Part shown: positions 5,222 to 12,778 of the stretch, piece after piece
Numbering within the stretch: position 1 is the first letter of the stretch
How the letters are laid out: each line of letters opens with the position of its first letter
Assembly: GCA_964577975.1 (NCBI GenBank)
Contig: CAZOBB010000119.1
Location: 1 to 18,196, forward strand
DNA length: 18,196 nucleotides
Origin: JAOZMY01 sp964577975
GTDB lineage: Bacteria > Desulfobacterota > S145-22
Reading direction: 5' to 3'
Notes under the pieces: model-generated
What the model was told of the DNA's origin: nothing
What the model saw: the letters and a program-made list of their open reading frames with translations, nothing else
The model's database searches: none
Translations under genes and position numbers: made by a program

Positions 5222-6287
5222 TGAACTTCGGGCACGGGTGGACGAAATTGACCGTGAAATTTTGGGGCTCATAACCTCCAGACAGCGCTTGGCCAAAGAA
5301 ATCGGCAACGAGAAAAGGGCCCTTGGGCATGAGGTGGTGGATCTGGCCAGGGAACAAGAGGTTATTGAGCGCCTTGCAGCGCTCGCGAGACCTCCCCTCT
5401 CTCCTCGAACCCTAAAAGCCATATATCGGGAAATTATATCCGCAGCCCGTTCTGTGCAGGAGCCTGTGTCGGTGTGTTACCTCGGCCCGGAAGGCAGCTT
5501 TTGTCATGAGGCGGCTGCCTCCCTGTTCGGTCACGCCGCAGAGCTGGTACCTGAGGCAGGCGTTCAGGACATCTTCTCGATGGTTGAAAGGGATTTATGC
5601 AGTATGGGGATGGTGCCCATAGAAAACTCATACCAGGGCTCTGTGGGTATCACCCTCGACCTGTTTTATGAGTATGATCTGAAGATCCAGGGGGAAACCT
5701 ACCTCAGGATAAGGCAGCACCTTCTCAGCAAAGAAGGGGCCCTTGACAGGGTTCACACCATTTACTCCCATCCCATGGCCCTCTCCCAGTGTAGGAAGTG
5801 GCTTGGAGAGCACATGCCTGGAGTGCAGAACCGGGAAACGTCTAGCACCTCGGAGGCGGCCCGCCTGGCTGCCAAGAATAGAGGCGTCGCGGCCATAGGA
5901 AGCGAAATGGCGGCCCAGGTCTATCATCTCAAAACCCTGGCAAAAGGAATCGAAGGCGATCCTCATAACGTGACCCGCTTCGTGGTCATAGGAAAGACAA
6001 GGGTAAAAAAGGGAGTGAGGAACAAGACTTCCGTGCTGTTTACCCTGCCCCACAAGGCGGGGGCCCTTAGCAAGGCCATATCTCCCCTTGCAGAAAGGGG
6101 CATAAATATGGCCCGTATCGAATCAAGACCTGCCAAGGGAAAGAGGTGGGAATATCTCTTCTTTGTGGATGTAGAGGGACACCAGGAGGAACCGGAGGTT
6201 GCTCGTGCCCTAAAGGAAATGGAACAGGCCTGTAGTTACTTCAAGGACCTGGGGTCTTATCCTGCAGGAGGCGAACCGTGGGAATAG
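5178..6287 (+). CDS. pheA: Bifunctional chorismate mutase / prephenate dehydratase (P-protein)
   Basis: It converts chorismate to prephenate and then to phenylpyruvate, the phenylalanine precursor. Three parts of the 369-residue chain are visible: an AroQ-type chorismate mutase helix bundle (about 11-95, with RLDELRARVDEIDREIL), a prephenate dehydratase domain (98-272, with PIENSYQGSV at 147-156 and the catalytic TRF at 266-268) and a C-terminal ACT domain (283-360, with AGALSKA and ESRP at 315-318) that normally binds Phe for feedback inhibition. The frame is open back to 5112, but ATG 5178 has GGAGGG just upstream and gives the usual N-terminus. It overlaps the ADH synthase gene by 44 nt and tyrA by 10 nt, implying coupled translation. 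Phe control is therefore probably double: attenuator 2 and the ACT domain. Confidence 0.95.
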   Translation: MKQPVTGGASRPRLDELRARVDEIDREILGLITSRQRLAKEIGNEKRALGHEVVDLAREQEVIERLAALARPPLSPRTLKAIYREIISAARSVQEPVSVCYLGPEGSFCHEAAASLFGHAAELVPEAGVQDIFSMVERDLCSMGMVPIENSYQGSVGITLDLFYEYDLKIQGETYLRIRQHLLSKEGALDRVHTIYSHPMALSQCRKWLGEHMPGVQNRETSSTSEAARLAAKNRGVAAIGSEMAAQVYHLKTLAKGIEGDPHNVTRFVVIGKTRVKKGVRNKTSVLFTLPHKAGALSKAISPLAERGINMARIESRPAKGKRWEYLFFVDVEGHQEEPEVARALKEMEQACSYFKDLGSYPAGGEPWE

Positions 6288-7135
6288 GGCAGCCAAAGGC
6301 AGGAATCATCGGTGGTACCGGCAGGATGGGTTCATGGATTGGGGATCTGCTGGAGGGCCTTGGCATTGAGGTGATAAAATGCGGCCGTTCAACCCCTTTG
6401 AGGCCTGAAGAGGTCGCCCGAATTTGCGACATAGTGGTCATCTCTGTACCCATAAAAGAAGTCGTAAATGTCATAAGACAGGTCGGCCCGTTGGTTAGAA
6501 ACGATGCCATCCTAACGGATCTAACCTCTATGAAAGCGGAGCCCATTGAGGCCATGTTGACATTTTCTCGAGCTCAGGTTGTTGGCCTGCACCCCCTCTT
6601 TGGTCCCAATGCCCCGAAAGAGGGGGCAGATCTGAAGGTGGCGGTTTGTCCGGGGAGGGGAAAGAAGGCCCTTGACTGGGCCATTGAGACACTGGAGGCA
6701 GCGGGTCTGAAATCCCTACAGGTAAGTCCACAGGTTCATGACCAACTCATGTCAATTATACAGGGGGCCCAGCATTTTGCCATGATCGCCTTTGCCATGA
6801 CTATCATGGGCTCAGGATATGCGCTGAAGGATCTCGCGGCATTCGCCACGCCCTCGTTCGTTCAAACGGCGGAAAGGATTCGGGGTATCCTCGGCCAGCC
6901 TTCGGAGCTGTTTGGTGCCCTCATGATGGATAACCCCTCATCCGTTCACTCGATTCACTCCCACACACAATGCGTTGAAGAACTCGAGGCCATTGTCCAA
7001 AAGAGGGACATGAACTCCTTCGGTGAACTGTTTTTGTCGCTGAAACAATATTTTAATGAGGAGGAAACCGGCCATGAAAGAAATATGGATCAAGGCGGAT
7101 CCATGGGAAAAGCAACTGGTCACCGCGGCCCTTGA
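6278..7135 (+). CDS. tyrA: Prephenate dehydrogenase family protein
   Basis: It oxidatively decarboxylates prephenate (or arogenate) to the tyrosine precursor using NAD(P). The 285-residue protein starts with a Rossmann fold, GIIGGTGRMGSW (9-20), followed by VVISVPIKEV and GLHPLFGP (His of the prephenate site), and a helical dimerisation half with the conserved QGAQHF run. No ACT or chorismate mutase domain is fused. The start is GTG 6278 with AGGAGG at 6267-6272, overlapping pheA by 10 nt. The last 20 or so codons overlap DHQ synthase II by 62 nt and read as a low-complexity tail (GHERNMDQGGSMGKATGHRGP), suggesting loss of an earlier stop. Prephenate versus arogenate specificity cannot be told. 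Confidence 0.92.
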   Translation: MGIGQPKAGIIGGTGRMGSWIGDLLEGLGIEVIKCGRSTPLRPEEVARICDIVVISVPIKEVVNVIRQVGPLVRNDAILTDLTSMKAEPIEAMLTFSRAQVVGLHPLFGPNAPKEGADLKVAVCPGRGKKALDWAIETLEAAGLKSLQVSPQVHDQLMSIIQGAQHFAMIAFAMTIMGSGYALKDLAAFATPSFVQTAERIRGILGQPSELFGALMMDNPSSVHSIHSHTQCVEELEAIVQKRDMNSFGELFLSLKQYFNEEETGHERNMDQGGSMGKATGHRGP

Positions 7136-8066
7136 ATCGGGCGCGGATGCCGTGATCGTTCCGGATGAAAAGGTGGGTGCGGTCAAAGAGCTTGGCATAA
7201 TTGCCACCGTGGCAAAAAAGGGAGACCTGCGGTGGGACGAGGATGTGACGAGGATTGAGATACGCTCCATGGAGGATGAGGACAAGATCATCACCTTGAG
7301 CCGGACCATGAAGGTGGTGGTGGATACCCCTGACTGGGCCATAATTCCGCTGGAGAACCTGGTGGCCCGCTCCGACAATATCTATGTGCCGGTAAAAGAC
7401 CTAAAGGAGGCCGAAACCGCCCTGGGCATCCTGGAAAAGGGAGTGGCAGGGGTCATCCTCGAAGACGCAACCCCCGCTCAAGTAAAGGAGATAGTGACCC
7501 GGCTCAAATCTAGCCGTGAATCCCTTCCCCTCGTGGAGTTTACCATAGAGGCCGTTATCCCGGCCGCCATGGGAGATAGGGTCTGTGTGGATACCTGCAC
7601 CATGATGACGGAGGGAGAAGGGCTTCTGGTCGGAAACAGCAGCCGGGGGCTCTTTTTGATCCACTCCGAAAGTATCGAAAACCCCTATGTGTCACCCCGG
7701 CCCTTCAGGGTGAATGCAGGCCCCGTTCATGCCTACGTTATGGGGCCCGACGGAAAGACCCGGTACCTCTCTGAGCTCAAGGCAGGGGATCAGGTCCTGG
7801 GAGTGAATGCAAAGGGAGAGACTTCACCGCTTCTCGTTGGACGGGTCAAGATTGAAAAGAGGCCGCTGCTTCTGATTGAGGCAACGGGACCCAATGGACC
7901 TGTGAACACAATCGTGCAGAATGCTGAGACCATACGGCTTGTTGATCTTCGGGGCGAACCCGTCTCCGTGGTGAAGCTGCACGGGGGAGATAAGGTGCTT
8001 GGATATGTCGAGGAGGCGGGCAGGCACTTTGGCCATAAAATTAACGAAAGTATAACGGAGAAATAA
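7074..8066 (+). CDS. aroB': 3-dehydroquinate synthase II (archaeal type)
   Basis: It performs the oxidative deamination and cyclisation of 2-amino-3,7-dideoxyheptulosonate to 3-dehydroquinate with NAD, the second step of the alternative shikimate entry. The protein has 330 residues, beginning MKEIWIKADPWEKQLVTAALESGAD, a typical family N-terminus. Other family blocks are LPLVEFTIEAVIPAAMGDRVCVDTC in the centre and NAGPVHAYV...RYLSELKAGDQVLGV...GRVKIEKRPLLLIEA in the C-terminal half. An in-frame ATG lies at 7056, but AGGAGG (7059-7064) sits between it and ATG 7074, so 7074 is the true start. The SD lies inside tyrA (62-nt overlap). The protein has no relation to classical AroB. Its presence with ADH synthase supports both calls. 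Confidence 0.93.
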   Translation: MKEIWIKADPWEKQLVTAALESGADAVIVPDEKVGAVKELGIIATVAKKGDLRWDEDVTRIEIRSMEDEDKIITLSRTMKVVVDTPDWAIIPLENLVARSDNIYVPVKDLKEAETALGILEKGVAGVILEDATPAQVKEIVTRLKSSRESLPLVEFTIEAVIPAAMGDRVCVDTCTMMTEGEGLLVGNSSRGLFLIHSESIENPYVSPRPFRVNAGPVHAYVMGPDGKTRYLSELKAGDQVLGVNAKGETSPLLVGRVKIEKRPLLLIEATGPNGPVNTIVQNAETIRLVDLRGEPVSVVKLHGGDKVLGYVEEAGRHFGHKINESITEK

Positions 8067-8067
8067 G

Positions 8068-8322
8068 ATGGCCGTTCAGCTCAAGGACGCCCAATCCGAG
8101 TTTTGCATACCCGTGATGGCCGAAGACAAAACAGAGGCATCAACCGGGACAGACCGGCTTTCAGGTGGGGCTGATCTTTTGAGACAAGACGCGATCCGGG
8201 AAGGAATCGCAAGACACCGAGGCAGGACAAGCCGGAAGGTATCGCCTCCCTTGGGGAGGCCCATCGATTTCAACAGTGCCGACAATGACACCGGCAGGGT
8301 GATCCCGGCCGGCCGACTTTAG
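8068..8322 (+). pseudogene. Probable decayed aroD (type I 3-dehydroquinate dehydratase) N-terminus
   Basis: An 84-codon frame starts 1 nt after the DHQ synthase II stop, with GGAGA upstream. Residues 11-43 read as a worn copy of the type I dehydroquinase N-terminus: FCIPVMAEDKTEA matches the first strand and helix, and ADL-LRQDAIRE matches the next strand (usually ADLIELRLDAIRE) with two residues missing, including the active-site-region Glu. The following RGRTSRKV...GRPID is weakly similar to the third segment. Then similarity stops, and some 150 residues and the catalytic His and Lys regions are absent. It lies exactly where an aroD would sit, between DHQ synthase II and aroE. It also contains a perfect GCCTCCC/GGGAGGC hairpin (8244-8260). 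Alternatively it is an unrelated small ORF. No in-frame stop disrupts it, so a short peptide may still be made. Confidence 0.5.
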
Positions 8323-8353
8323 ATGAGATGAAGGAAATTTTGAGGCTGTGTAT

Positions 8354-9202
8354 ATGAAGATTGACCAATACACACAACTCTACGGCATCATTGGTTTTCC
8401 AGTGCGCCATTCCCTTAGCCCGCTTATGCATAACACCGCCTTTGAGGCACTGGGAATAAACGCCGTCTACCTGGCATTTGAAACAATGAATCTTAAAGGG
8501 GTGATCAAGGCGATGAAGGCACTTACGATAATGGGCATGAGCGTCACCATACCCCACAAAACCAGCATAATACCTTACCTAGATGAGTTACACCCGCTGG
8601 CAAAACAGATAGGTGCCGTCAACACCATCGTCAACCATGAAGGCCGTCTCATCGGTTACAATACCGATGCGACAGGGGCCCTGGCGGCATTGGAAAGGAG
8701 AGTTGATATGAAGGGGCTCAGGTGTCTGATACTGGGCGCGGGAGGGGCGGCAAGAAGCATCGGATTTGCCCTCAAGGGCGTGGGTGCAAACCTGTGGATT
8801 ACCAATCGAACCGCCTCAAAGGCAAAGGCCCTTGCCGAGGCATTGGGCTGTGGGTCAATCGACTGGGACGAGATGGGCGGGTTTGAGACAGATCTTATCG
8901 TCCAGGCCACGCCTGTGGGCATGGCGCCCCACACAAATGCCTGTCCCGTGCCGGAAACCCTCCTGAAGCCAGGCACGGTCGTTATGGACATCATCTACAA
9001 TCCCTTGGAGACAAGGCTTGTCAAGATCGCCAGATCCAGGGACTGCATTGTGATTGACGGCCTTTCCATGTTTGTCCGCCAAGGGGTTGAGCAGTTCAGG
9101 TTGTGGACCCGGACAGACCCTCCTGTCTCTCTCATGGAAAAGGTCGTAACAGAAGCCTTGAAAGGGCACGAGGATGCAAACGGACAAAACCAAAAAGGTT
9201 AG
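8354..9202 (+). CDS. aroE: Shikimate dehydrogenase
   Basis: It reduces 3-dehydroshikimate to shikimate with NADPH. The chain has 282 residues. The substrate domain shows YGIIGFPVRHSLSPLMHN (10-27), the catalytic Lys69 in TIPHKTS, GAVNT (87-91) and GYNTDATGA (101-109, with D105). The cofactor domain begins at LILGAGGAARSIGFAL (125-140), followed by NRTASKA; NRT is typical of an NADPH phosphate clamp. A GTG at 8348 is in frame, but ATG 8354 has GAGG (8342-8345) at proper spacing and is preferred. AroE is often fused to or encoded next to AroD, which strengthens the reading of the preceding remnant as aroD. The 3' end overlaps aroA by 29 nt. Confidence 0.94.
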   Translation: MKIDQYTQLYGIIGFPVRHSLSPLMHNTAFEALGINAVYLAFETMNLKGVIKAMKALTIMGMSVTIPHKTSIIPYLDELHPLAKQIGAVNTIVNHEGRLIGYNTDATGALAALERRVDMKGLRCLILGAGGAARSIGFALKGVGANLWITNRTASKAKALAEALGCGSIDWDEMGGFETDLIVQATPVGMAPHTNACPVPETLLKPGTVVMDIIYNPLETRLVKIARSRDCIVIDGLSMFVRQGVEQFRLWTRTDPPVSLMEKVVTEALKGHEDANGQNQKG

Positions 9203-10463
9203 CGCTAGGGTCAAGATCCCCGGCTCCAAGAGTATAAGCCACCGGGCGGCCATAGCGGCCGCGCTTGCCCATGGCGAGAGCGAACTCAAAGAATTTCTCT
9301 TGTGCGAAGATACCCTCTATACAGTATCCGCCTTAGAGAAGCTGGGTGTAATTCTTTCCTTCTCTGGCCTGCCCTCAGGCCAAAATGAAACGCAGCTCCG
9401 TGTAAAAGGCCGGGGTGGAGTTCTCAGCGTGCCGCCACCGCAACAAGAAATATACCTGGGAAACAGCGGCACCTCCCTGCGCCTTCTCGTCTCGGTATCG
9501 GCGCTTGCCCGTGGAGACATAGTCCTCACGGGCACCTCTCGGCTTAATGAGCGCCCCATTGGTGAATTGATTGAGGCGCTAAGTGAACTCGGAGTAAAGG
9601 CCAATTATCTGAAAAACCGCGGTAGAACCCCCGTGCGTCTTTCAGGCGGGCAAATCAAAGGGGGCAGGGTCAGGATAAATGCGAGTAAGAGCAGCCAGTT
9701 TATTTCTTCGCTACTCCTTGCGGCTCCCTACTCGGAAAAGGATGTGGAAATCGAGGTGACCGGCACCCCCGTGTCCCTCCCCTACGTTGACCTTACCATT
9801 GATGTAATGAAAAGATTCGGCGCAAAGGTGAACCAGGAGGGTTACAGGTATTTCAGGGTCAAGGCCGGCCAGCGCTACAAGGGACAAAACTATTCCATCG
9901 AGGGAGACGTGTCCTCCGCCTCGTATTTCTGGGCTGCCGCTGCCGTGAGTGAAGGCATGGTGGTCACGGAAAATATCTATCCTTACAGCACCCGTCAAGG
10001 CGATATTAAGTTCCTGAATATCCTTGATCAAATGGGCTGCCAAGTTGAGAAAGAGATTGATCGCGTCACTGTCCGTGGCGGAGAGCTGAAAGGAATCGAG
10101 GTGGATATGGGCCAGATGCCTGACATGGTTCCTACGCTGGCCGCTCTTGCGCTTTTTGCACGAGGCAGGACCCGTATACGCAATGTCGCCCACCTGAGGC
10201 ATAAGGAAAGCGACAGGCTCCGTGCCATAGCCACCGAGTGGAGAAAACTTGGGGCGAAAGTGGAAGAGCTTGCGGATGGCCTTACAATACAAGGCCGCCT
10301 TCCCCTCGAGCCGGCAATGGTTGACCCTCATAACGACCACCGTATCGCCATGAGTCTGGCGGTGGTAGGGTTGAGGGTAAAGGGGGTAAAGATAAGAGAA
10401 AAAACCTGCGTAAGAAAATCATACCCCGGATTTTGGGATGTGTGGCAACAGTTTGGGCCTTGA
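9174..10463 (+). CDS. aroA: 3-phosphoshikimate 1-carboxyvinyltransferase (EPSP synthase)
   Basis: It transfers enolpyruvate from PEP to shikimate 3-phosphate. The 429-residue, two-domain protein has normal length. Conserved sites include PGSKSISHRA (16-25, with K19, S20 and R24), LGNSGTSLRLL (95-105), RPIGELIEAL (127-136), the MPDMVPTLAALAL block with the catalytic Asp, HKESDRLRA and DPHNDHRIAMSLAV near the C-terminus. The start ATG 9174 has AAAGGG (9161-9166) upstream and overlaps the aroE end. The stop TGA (10461-10463) is embedded in a TTGACA box that may be the -35 of the trp promoter. It is the last gene of the block under attenuator 2. Confidence 0.96.
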   Translation: MQTDKTKKVSARVKIPGSKSISHRAAIAAALAHGESELKEFLLCEDTLYTVSALEKLGVILSFSGLPSGQNETQLRVKGRGGVLSVPPPQQEIYLGNSGTSLRLLVSVSALARGDIVLTGTSRLNERPIGELIEALSELGVKANYLKNRGRTPVRLSGGQIKGGRVRINASKSSQFISSLLLAAPYSEKDVEIEVTGTPVSLPYVDLTIDVMKRFGAKVNQEGYRYFRVKAGQRYKGQNYSIEGDVSSASYFWAAAAVSEGMVVTENIYPYSTRQGDIKFLNILDQMGCQVEKEIDRVTVRGGELKGIEVDMGQMPDMVPTLAALALFARGRTRIRNVAHLRHKESDRLRAIATEWRKLGAKVEELADGLTIQGRLPLEPAMVDPHNDHRIAMSLAVVGLRVKGVKIREKTCVRKSYPGFWDVWQQFGP

Positions 10464-10488
10464 CATTTTATTTTAATTTAGATAAAAA
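10460..10488 (+). promoter_or_regulatory. Candidate internal trp promoter
   Basis: A perfect TTGACA (10460-10465), overlapping the aroA stop, is followed by 17 bp of T/A-rich DNA and TAAAAA (10483-10488, 4 of 6 matches). Transcription would begin near 10495, only about 3 nt before the leader ATG at 10498. Initiation would then be nearly leaderless, which is odd for an attenuator that depends on translation. Transcripts running in from aroA would not have this problem. Confidence 0.45.
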
Positions 10489-10497
10489 ATATTCAAG

Positions 10498-10599
10498 ATG
10501 AGGAAGAAAGGGAAATATTATTCAGAACAGAGAAGTGCAACCAGTTCATTGCGCAAGTGGTGGTGGCTCAGCTCTTATAAAGGGATGAGCCCACCGTAA
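10498..10599 (+). CDS. trpL: Leader peptide 3, trp leader (Trp-Trp-Trp)
   Basis: This 33-codon ORF has three consecutive Trp codons at 10558-10566 (codons 21-23) and stops at TAA 10597-10599. It lies between aroA and trpE and is followed by a strong terminator, so it is the sensor of charged tRNA-Trp for the trp block. Two Tyr codons occur early (10516-10521) and one late. No good SD precedes ATG 10498 (only CAAG). Purine-rich AGGAAGAAAGGG follows the start codon instead, and I found no better in-frame start. Translation efficiency may thus be low, or initiation may be leaderless from the adjacent promoter. Confidence 0.87.
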   Translation: MRKKGKYYSEQRSATSSLRKWWWLSSYKGMSPP

Positions 10600-10676
10600 T
10601 ATCAGAAAACGGCCGTGGGCCCATCTACCAGGCTCCACGGACGTTATTATACAGGATCTTTAGAAAACCGTGGGGC
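10562..10676 (+). promoter_or_regulatory. Six-segment trp attenuator relay
   Basis: Chained alternative pairings were traced by eye. 1:2 is GGTGGCTCA (10562-10570) with TGAGCCCACC (10586-10595), 9 pairs and a one-base bulge. 2:3 is GCCCAC (10589-10594) with GTGGGC (10615-10620). 3:4 is CCGTGGG (10613-10619) with TCCACGG (10634-10640), one G-U. 4:5 is GCTCCACGG (10632-10640) with CCGTGGGGC (10668-10676), one G-U. 5:6 is the terminator. A ribosome stalled on Trp-Trp-Trp covers segment 1, so 2:3 and 4:5 form and transcription continues. A ribosome at the stop codon masks segment 2, so 3:4 and 5:6 form and it ends. Without translation 1:2, 3:4 and 5:6 form, again ending it. Confidence 0.75.
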
Positions 10677-10697
10677 TAAAAACCCCACGGTTTTTTT
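10664..10697 (+). terminator. Intrinsic terminator of the trp attenuator
   Basis: A perfect 12-bp stem, AAAACCGTGGGG (10664-10675) with CCCCACGGTTTT (10683-10694), has a 7-nt CTAAAAA loop and a run of seven T residues (10691-10697). It ends only 15 nt before the preferred trpE start codon. Confidence 0.92.
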
Positions 10698-10712
10698 ATG
10701 AGGAGTTTTGTG

Positions 10713-12185
10713 GTGAAGATAGTACCCACTTTTTGTGAATTTGAGCAAATGGCTAAAGTAGGGAATGTCATTCCCGTGTATTATGAAACTTTGGCGGACA
10801 TGGAAACCCCCGTCTCGGCATACCTGAAGACAAGGGATAACACCTTTTCTTTTCTCCTCGAAAGTGCCGAACTTGGCAAACGATGGGGAAGATATAGTTT
10901 CATTGGGTGGAATCCTCACTTAGTGGTTAGTGTGCGGGACAAGGATATGGAAATCTCGAGGGGAAACAAACAAACATTCCTGAGAGATGTAAAAAATCCC
11001 TTGCAAGTGCTGAGAGATATAAACAGGGGTTTTCATCCCGCCTGGGAGACAGGTGACTTCCATCTTCCTGGTGGTCTTATCGGATACTTCAATTATGATC
11101 TTTTGAGAAAATGGGAACCCGTCGAGTGTCCATACGAGGTCTCGAATTTTCCTGAGAGCGTCTTTGTGGCTCCACAACAGCTCATTATCTTCGATCACCT
11201 GAGGCATGTAATCAAGGTAATCGCTCTTGTGTATCTTGAGGATAATACCGATCTGGGTAAGGCCTATGAACAGGCCGTCCAAAGGATAAAAGCTACCGAC
11301 TCAAAACTCCGGTCTCCTTTACACCAATACTTGACAGAAAAGACGTTTCGCATCTCTAACTTCGTTTCCAACATCAGCAAAAGGGAGTTTGAAGCCAAAG
11401 TCCGACGGATCAAAGAATACATCATGGCGGGGGATGTAATTCAGGTTGTCCTGTCGCGGCGGTTTTCCGGTGATATGTCGGGTGATCCTTTCGTCCTTTA
11501 CCGAACCTTAAGAAGTATTAACCCTTCCCCATATATGTTTTATCTCCATTTTGATGACGTGAAGCTGATTGGTGCCTCCCCCGAAATCCTTGCCCGACTT
11601 ACCAACAGAAAAATCGATCTCAGGCCTATTGCCGGGACAAAACCCCGCGGTGCAACAGCGAAAGAAGATAGCACATTCGAAAAAGAACTTTTGGAAGATC
11701 CCAAAGAACGCGCCGAACATATCATGCTGGTGGATCTTGGGAGAAATGATGTTGGAAAGGTGGCGGTAGCAGGATCTGTCGAGGTCTCCAAATTCATGGA
11801 AATAGAGCGGTACTCCCATGTGATGCACATCGTTTCCCACGTTCAAGGAATCCTGAAACCGGAGCTTGACTGTTTTGATCTTTTCATGTCCGTCTTCCCT
11901 GCGGGGACTGTCACCGGGGCCCCCAAAGTCAGGGCCATGCAGATTATCAGCGAGCTGGAACCCTCCCCCAGAGGGGCGTATGCCGGAGCAGTGGGTTACT
12001 TCAGCTTTGATGGGAATATGGATTTTTGCATCACCATACGGACAATCATCATTTCAAAAAACAGGCTTTCCGTCCAGACGGGAGCAGGAATTGTCTATGA
12101 CTCCGTGCCGGAAAAGGAATATGAAGAAACCATCGGAAAGGCCGCCGGAATCTTCAAGGCCATGGAAGGAGCACAACAACAATGA
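10713..12185 (+). CDS. trpE: Anthranilate synthase component I
   Basis: With TrpG it converts chorismate and glutamine-derived ammonia to anthranilate, the first step to tryptophan. From GTG 10713 the chain has 490 residues. Present are the N-terminal Trp-feedback motif LLES (48-51) and the catalytic blocks RPIAGTKPRG, ELLEDPKERAEHIMLVDLGRNDVGKVA, FPAGTVTGAPKVRAMQII and GAVGYFSFDGNMDFCITIRT. An in-frame ATG at 10698 directly abuts the T-run of the terminator and has no SD. AGGAG (10701-10705) lies 7 nt before GTG 10713, making that the likely start. The 3' end overlaps trpG by 4 nt (ATGA). Control is expected from attenuator 3 and from Trp feedback through LLES. Confidence 0.95.
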   Translation: MKIVPTFCEFEQMAKVGNVIPVYYETLADMETPVSAYLKTRDNTFSFLLESAELGKRWGRYSFIGWNPHLVVSVRDKDMEISRGNKQTFLRDVKNPLQVLRDINRGFHPAWETGDFHLPGGLIGYFNYDLLRKWEPVECPYEVSNFPESVFVAPQQLIIFDHLRHVIKVIALVYLEDNTDLGKAYEQAVQRIKATDSKLRSPLHQYLTEKTFRISNFVSNISKREFEAKVRRIKEYIMAGDVIQVVLSRRFSGDMSGDPFVLYRTLRSINPSPYMFYLHFDDVKLIGASPEILARLTNRKIDLRPIAGTKPRGATAKEDSTFEKELLEDPKERAEHIMLVDLGRNDVGKVAVAGSVEVSKFMEIERYSHVMHIVSHVQGILKPELDCFDLFMSVFPAGTVTGAPKVRAMQIISELEPSPRGAYAGAVGYFSFDGNMDFCITIRTIIISKNRLSVQTGAGIVYDSVPEKEYEETIGKAAGIFKAMEGAQQQ

Positions 12186-12778
12186 AATTTTTAGTCATCG
12201 ACAATTACGATTCTTTTACGTACAACCTGGTTCAGATGATAGAAACCCAAGGAGGGGAGGCAGCGGTATACCGGAATGATGTAATCGGTATCCAAGACAT
12301 AGAGAAATTGAGACCATCCGCTCTTCTCATTTCTCCAGGCCCCTGCACCCCTGCCCAGGCCGGCATCTCCTTAGCTGCCATCCGTTTCTTCGGCCCAAGA
12401 ATTCCAATCTTAGGAGTCTGTCTTGGACATCAAGCCATTGCCGTAGCCTACGATGGAAAGATTGCTCGGGCTAAACGTATCATGCACGGAAAAACCTCCC
12501 CTATCTTCCATGATGGAAAAACGATTTTCAATGGCCTTCCCAACCCTTTTGAGGCAACCCGTTATCACTCCCTGATAATAGAACGTACCGGGATTCCCGA
12601 CTGCCTTGAAGTCAGCGCCTGGACGGAAGAGGGAGAAGTCATGGGGGTCAGGCACCGCACATATAAGATGGAGGGTGTGCAATTCCACCCAGAATCCATT
12701 CTGACGATCGAAGGATCCCATCTCATCGAAAACTTTATTGCTCTTTACTGCGCCAAGGGGAAGAGATCCCAGGGATAG
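12182..12778 (+). CDS. trpG: Anthranilate synthase component II (glutamine amidotransferase)
   Basis: This class I glutaminase subunit supplies ammonia to TrpE. The 198-residue protein has the triad visible: Cys80 in GVCLGHQA, and His169 and Glu171 in FHPES. The oxyanion-site motif SPGPCTP (51-57) and HGKTSPI (102-108) are also conserved. It stands alone rather than fused to TrpD. The ATG shares four bases with the trpE stop, so the two subunits are translationally coupled in stoichiometric fashion. A 157-nt gap without recognisable structure separates it from trpD, the only sizeable gap in the trp block. The same protein type can also serve PabB, so dual use is possible. Confidence 0.95.
   Translation: MKFLVIDNYDSFTYNLVQMIETQGGEAAVYRNDVIGIQDIEKLRPSALLISPGPCTPAQAGISLAAIRFFGPRIPILGVCLGHQAIAVAYDGKIARAKRIMHGKTSPIFHDGKTIFNGLPNPFEATRYHSLIIERTGIPDCLEVSAWTEEGEVMGVRHRTYKMEGVQFHPESILTIEGSHLIENFIALYCAKGKRSQG

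Noticed and set aside
4694..5422. 242-codon minus-strand frame
   Set aside because: It is antisense to ADH synthase and pheA, both well supported by catalytic motifs; the translation has no recognisable features.
8244..8260. GCCTCCC/GGGAGGC hairpin as a fourth attenuator before aroE
   Set aside because: No T-run follows and no aromatic-rich leader peptide precedes it; it lies inside the aroD-like remnant.
10698..10712. ATG 10698 as start of trpE
   Set aside because: It abuts the T-run of the terminator with no SD; AGGAG at 10701-10705 instead serves GTG 10713.
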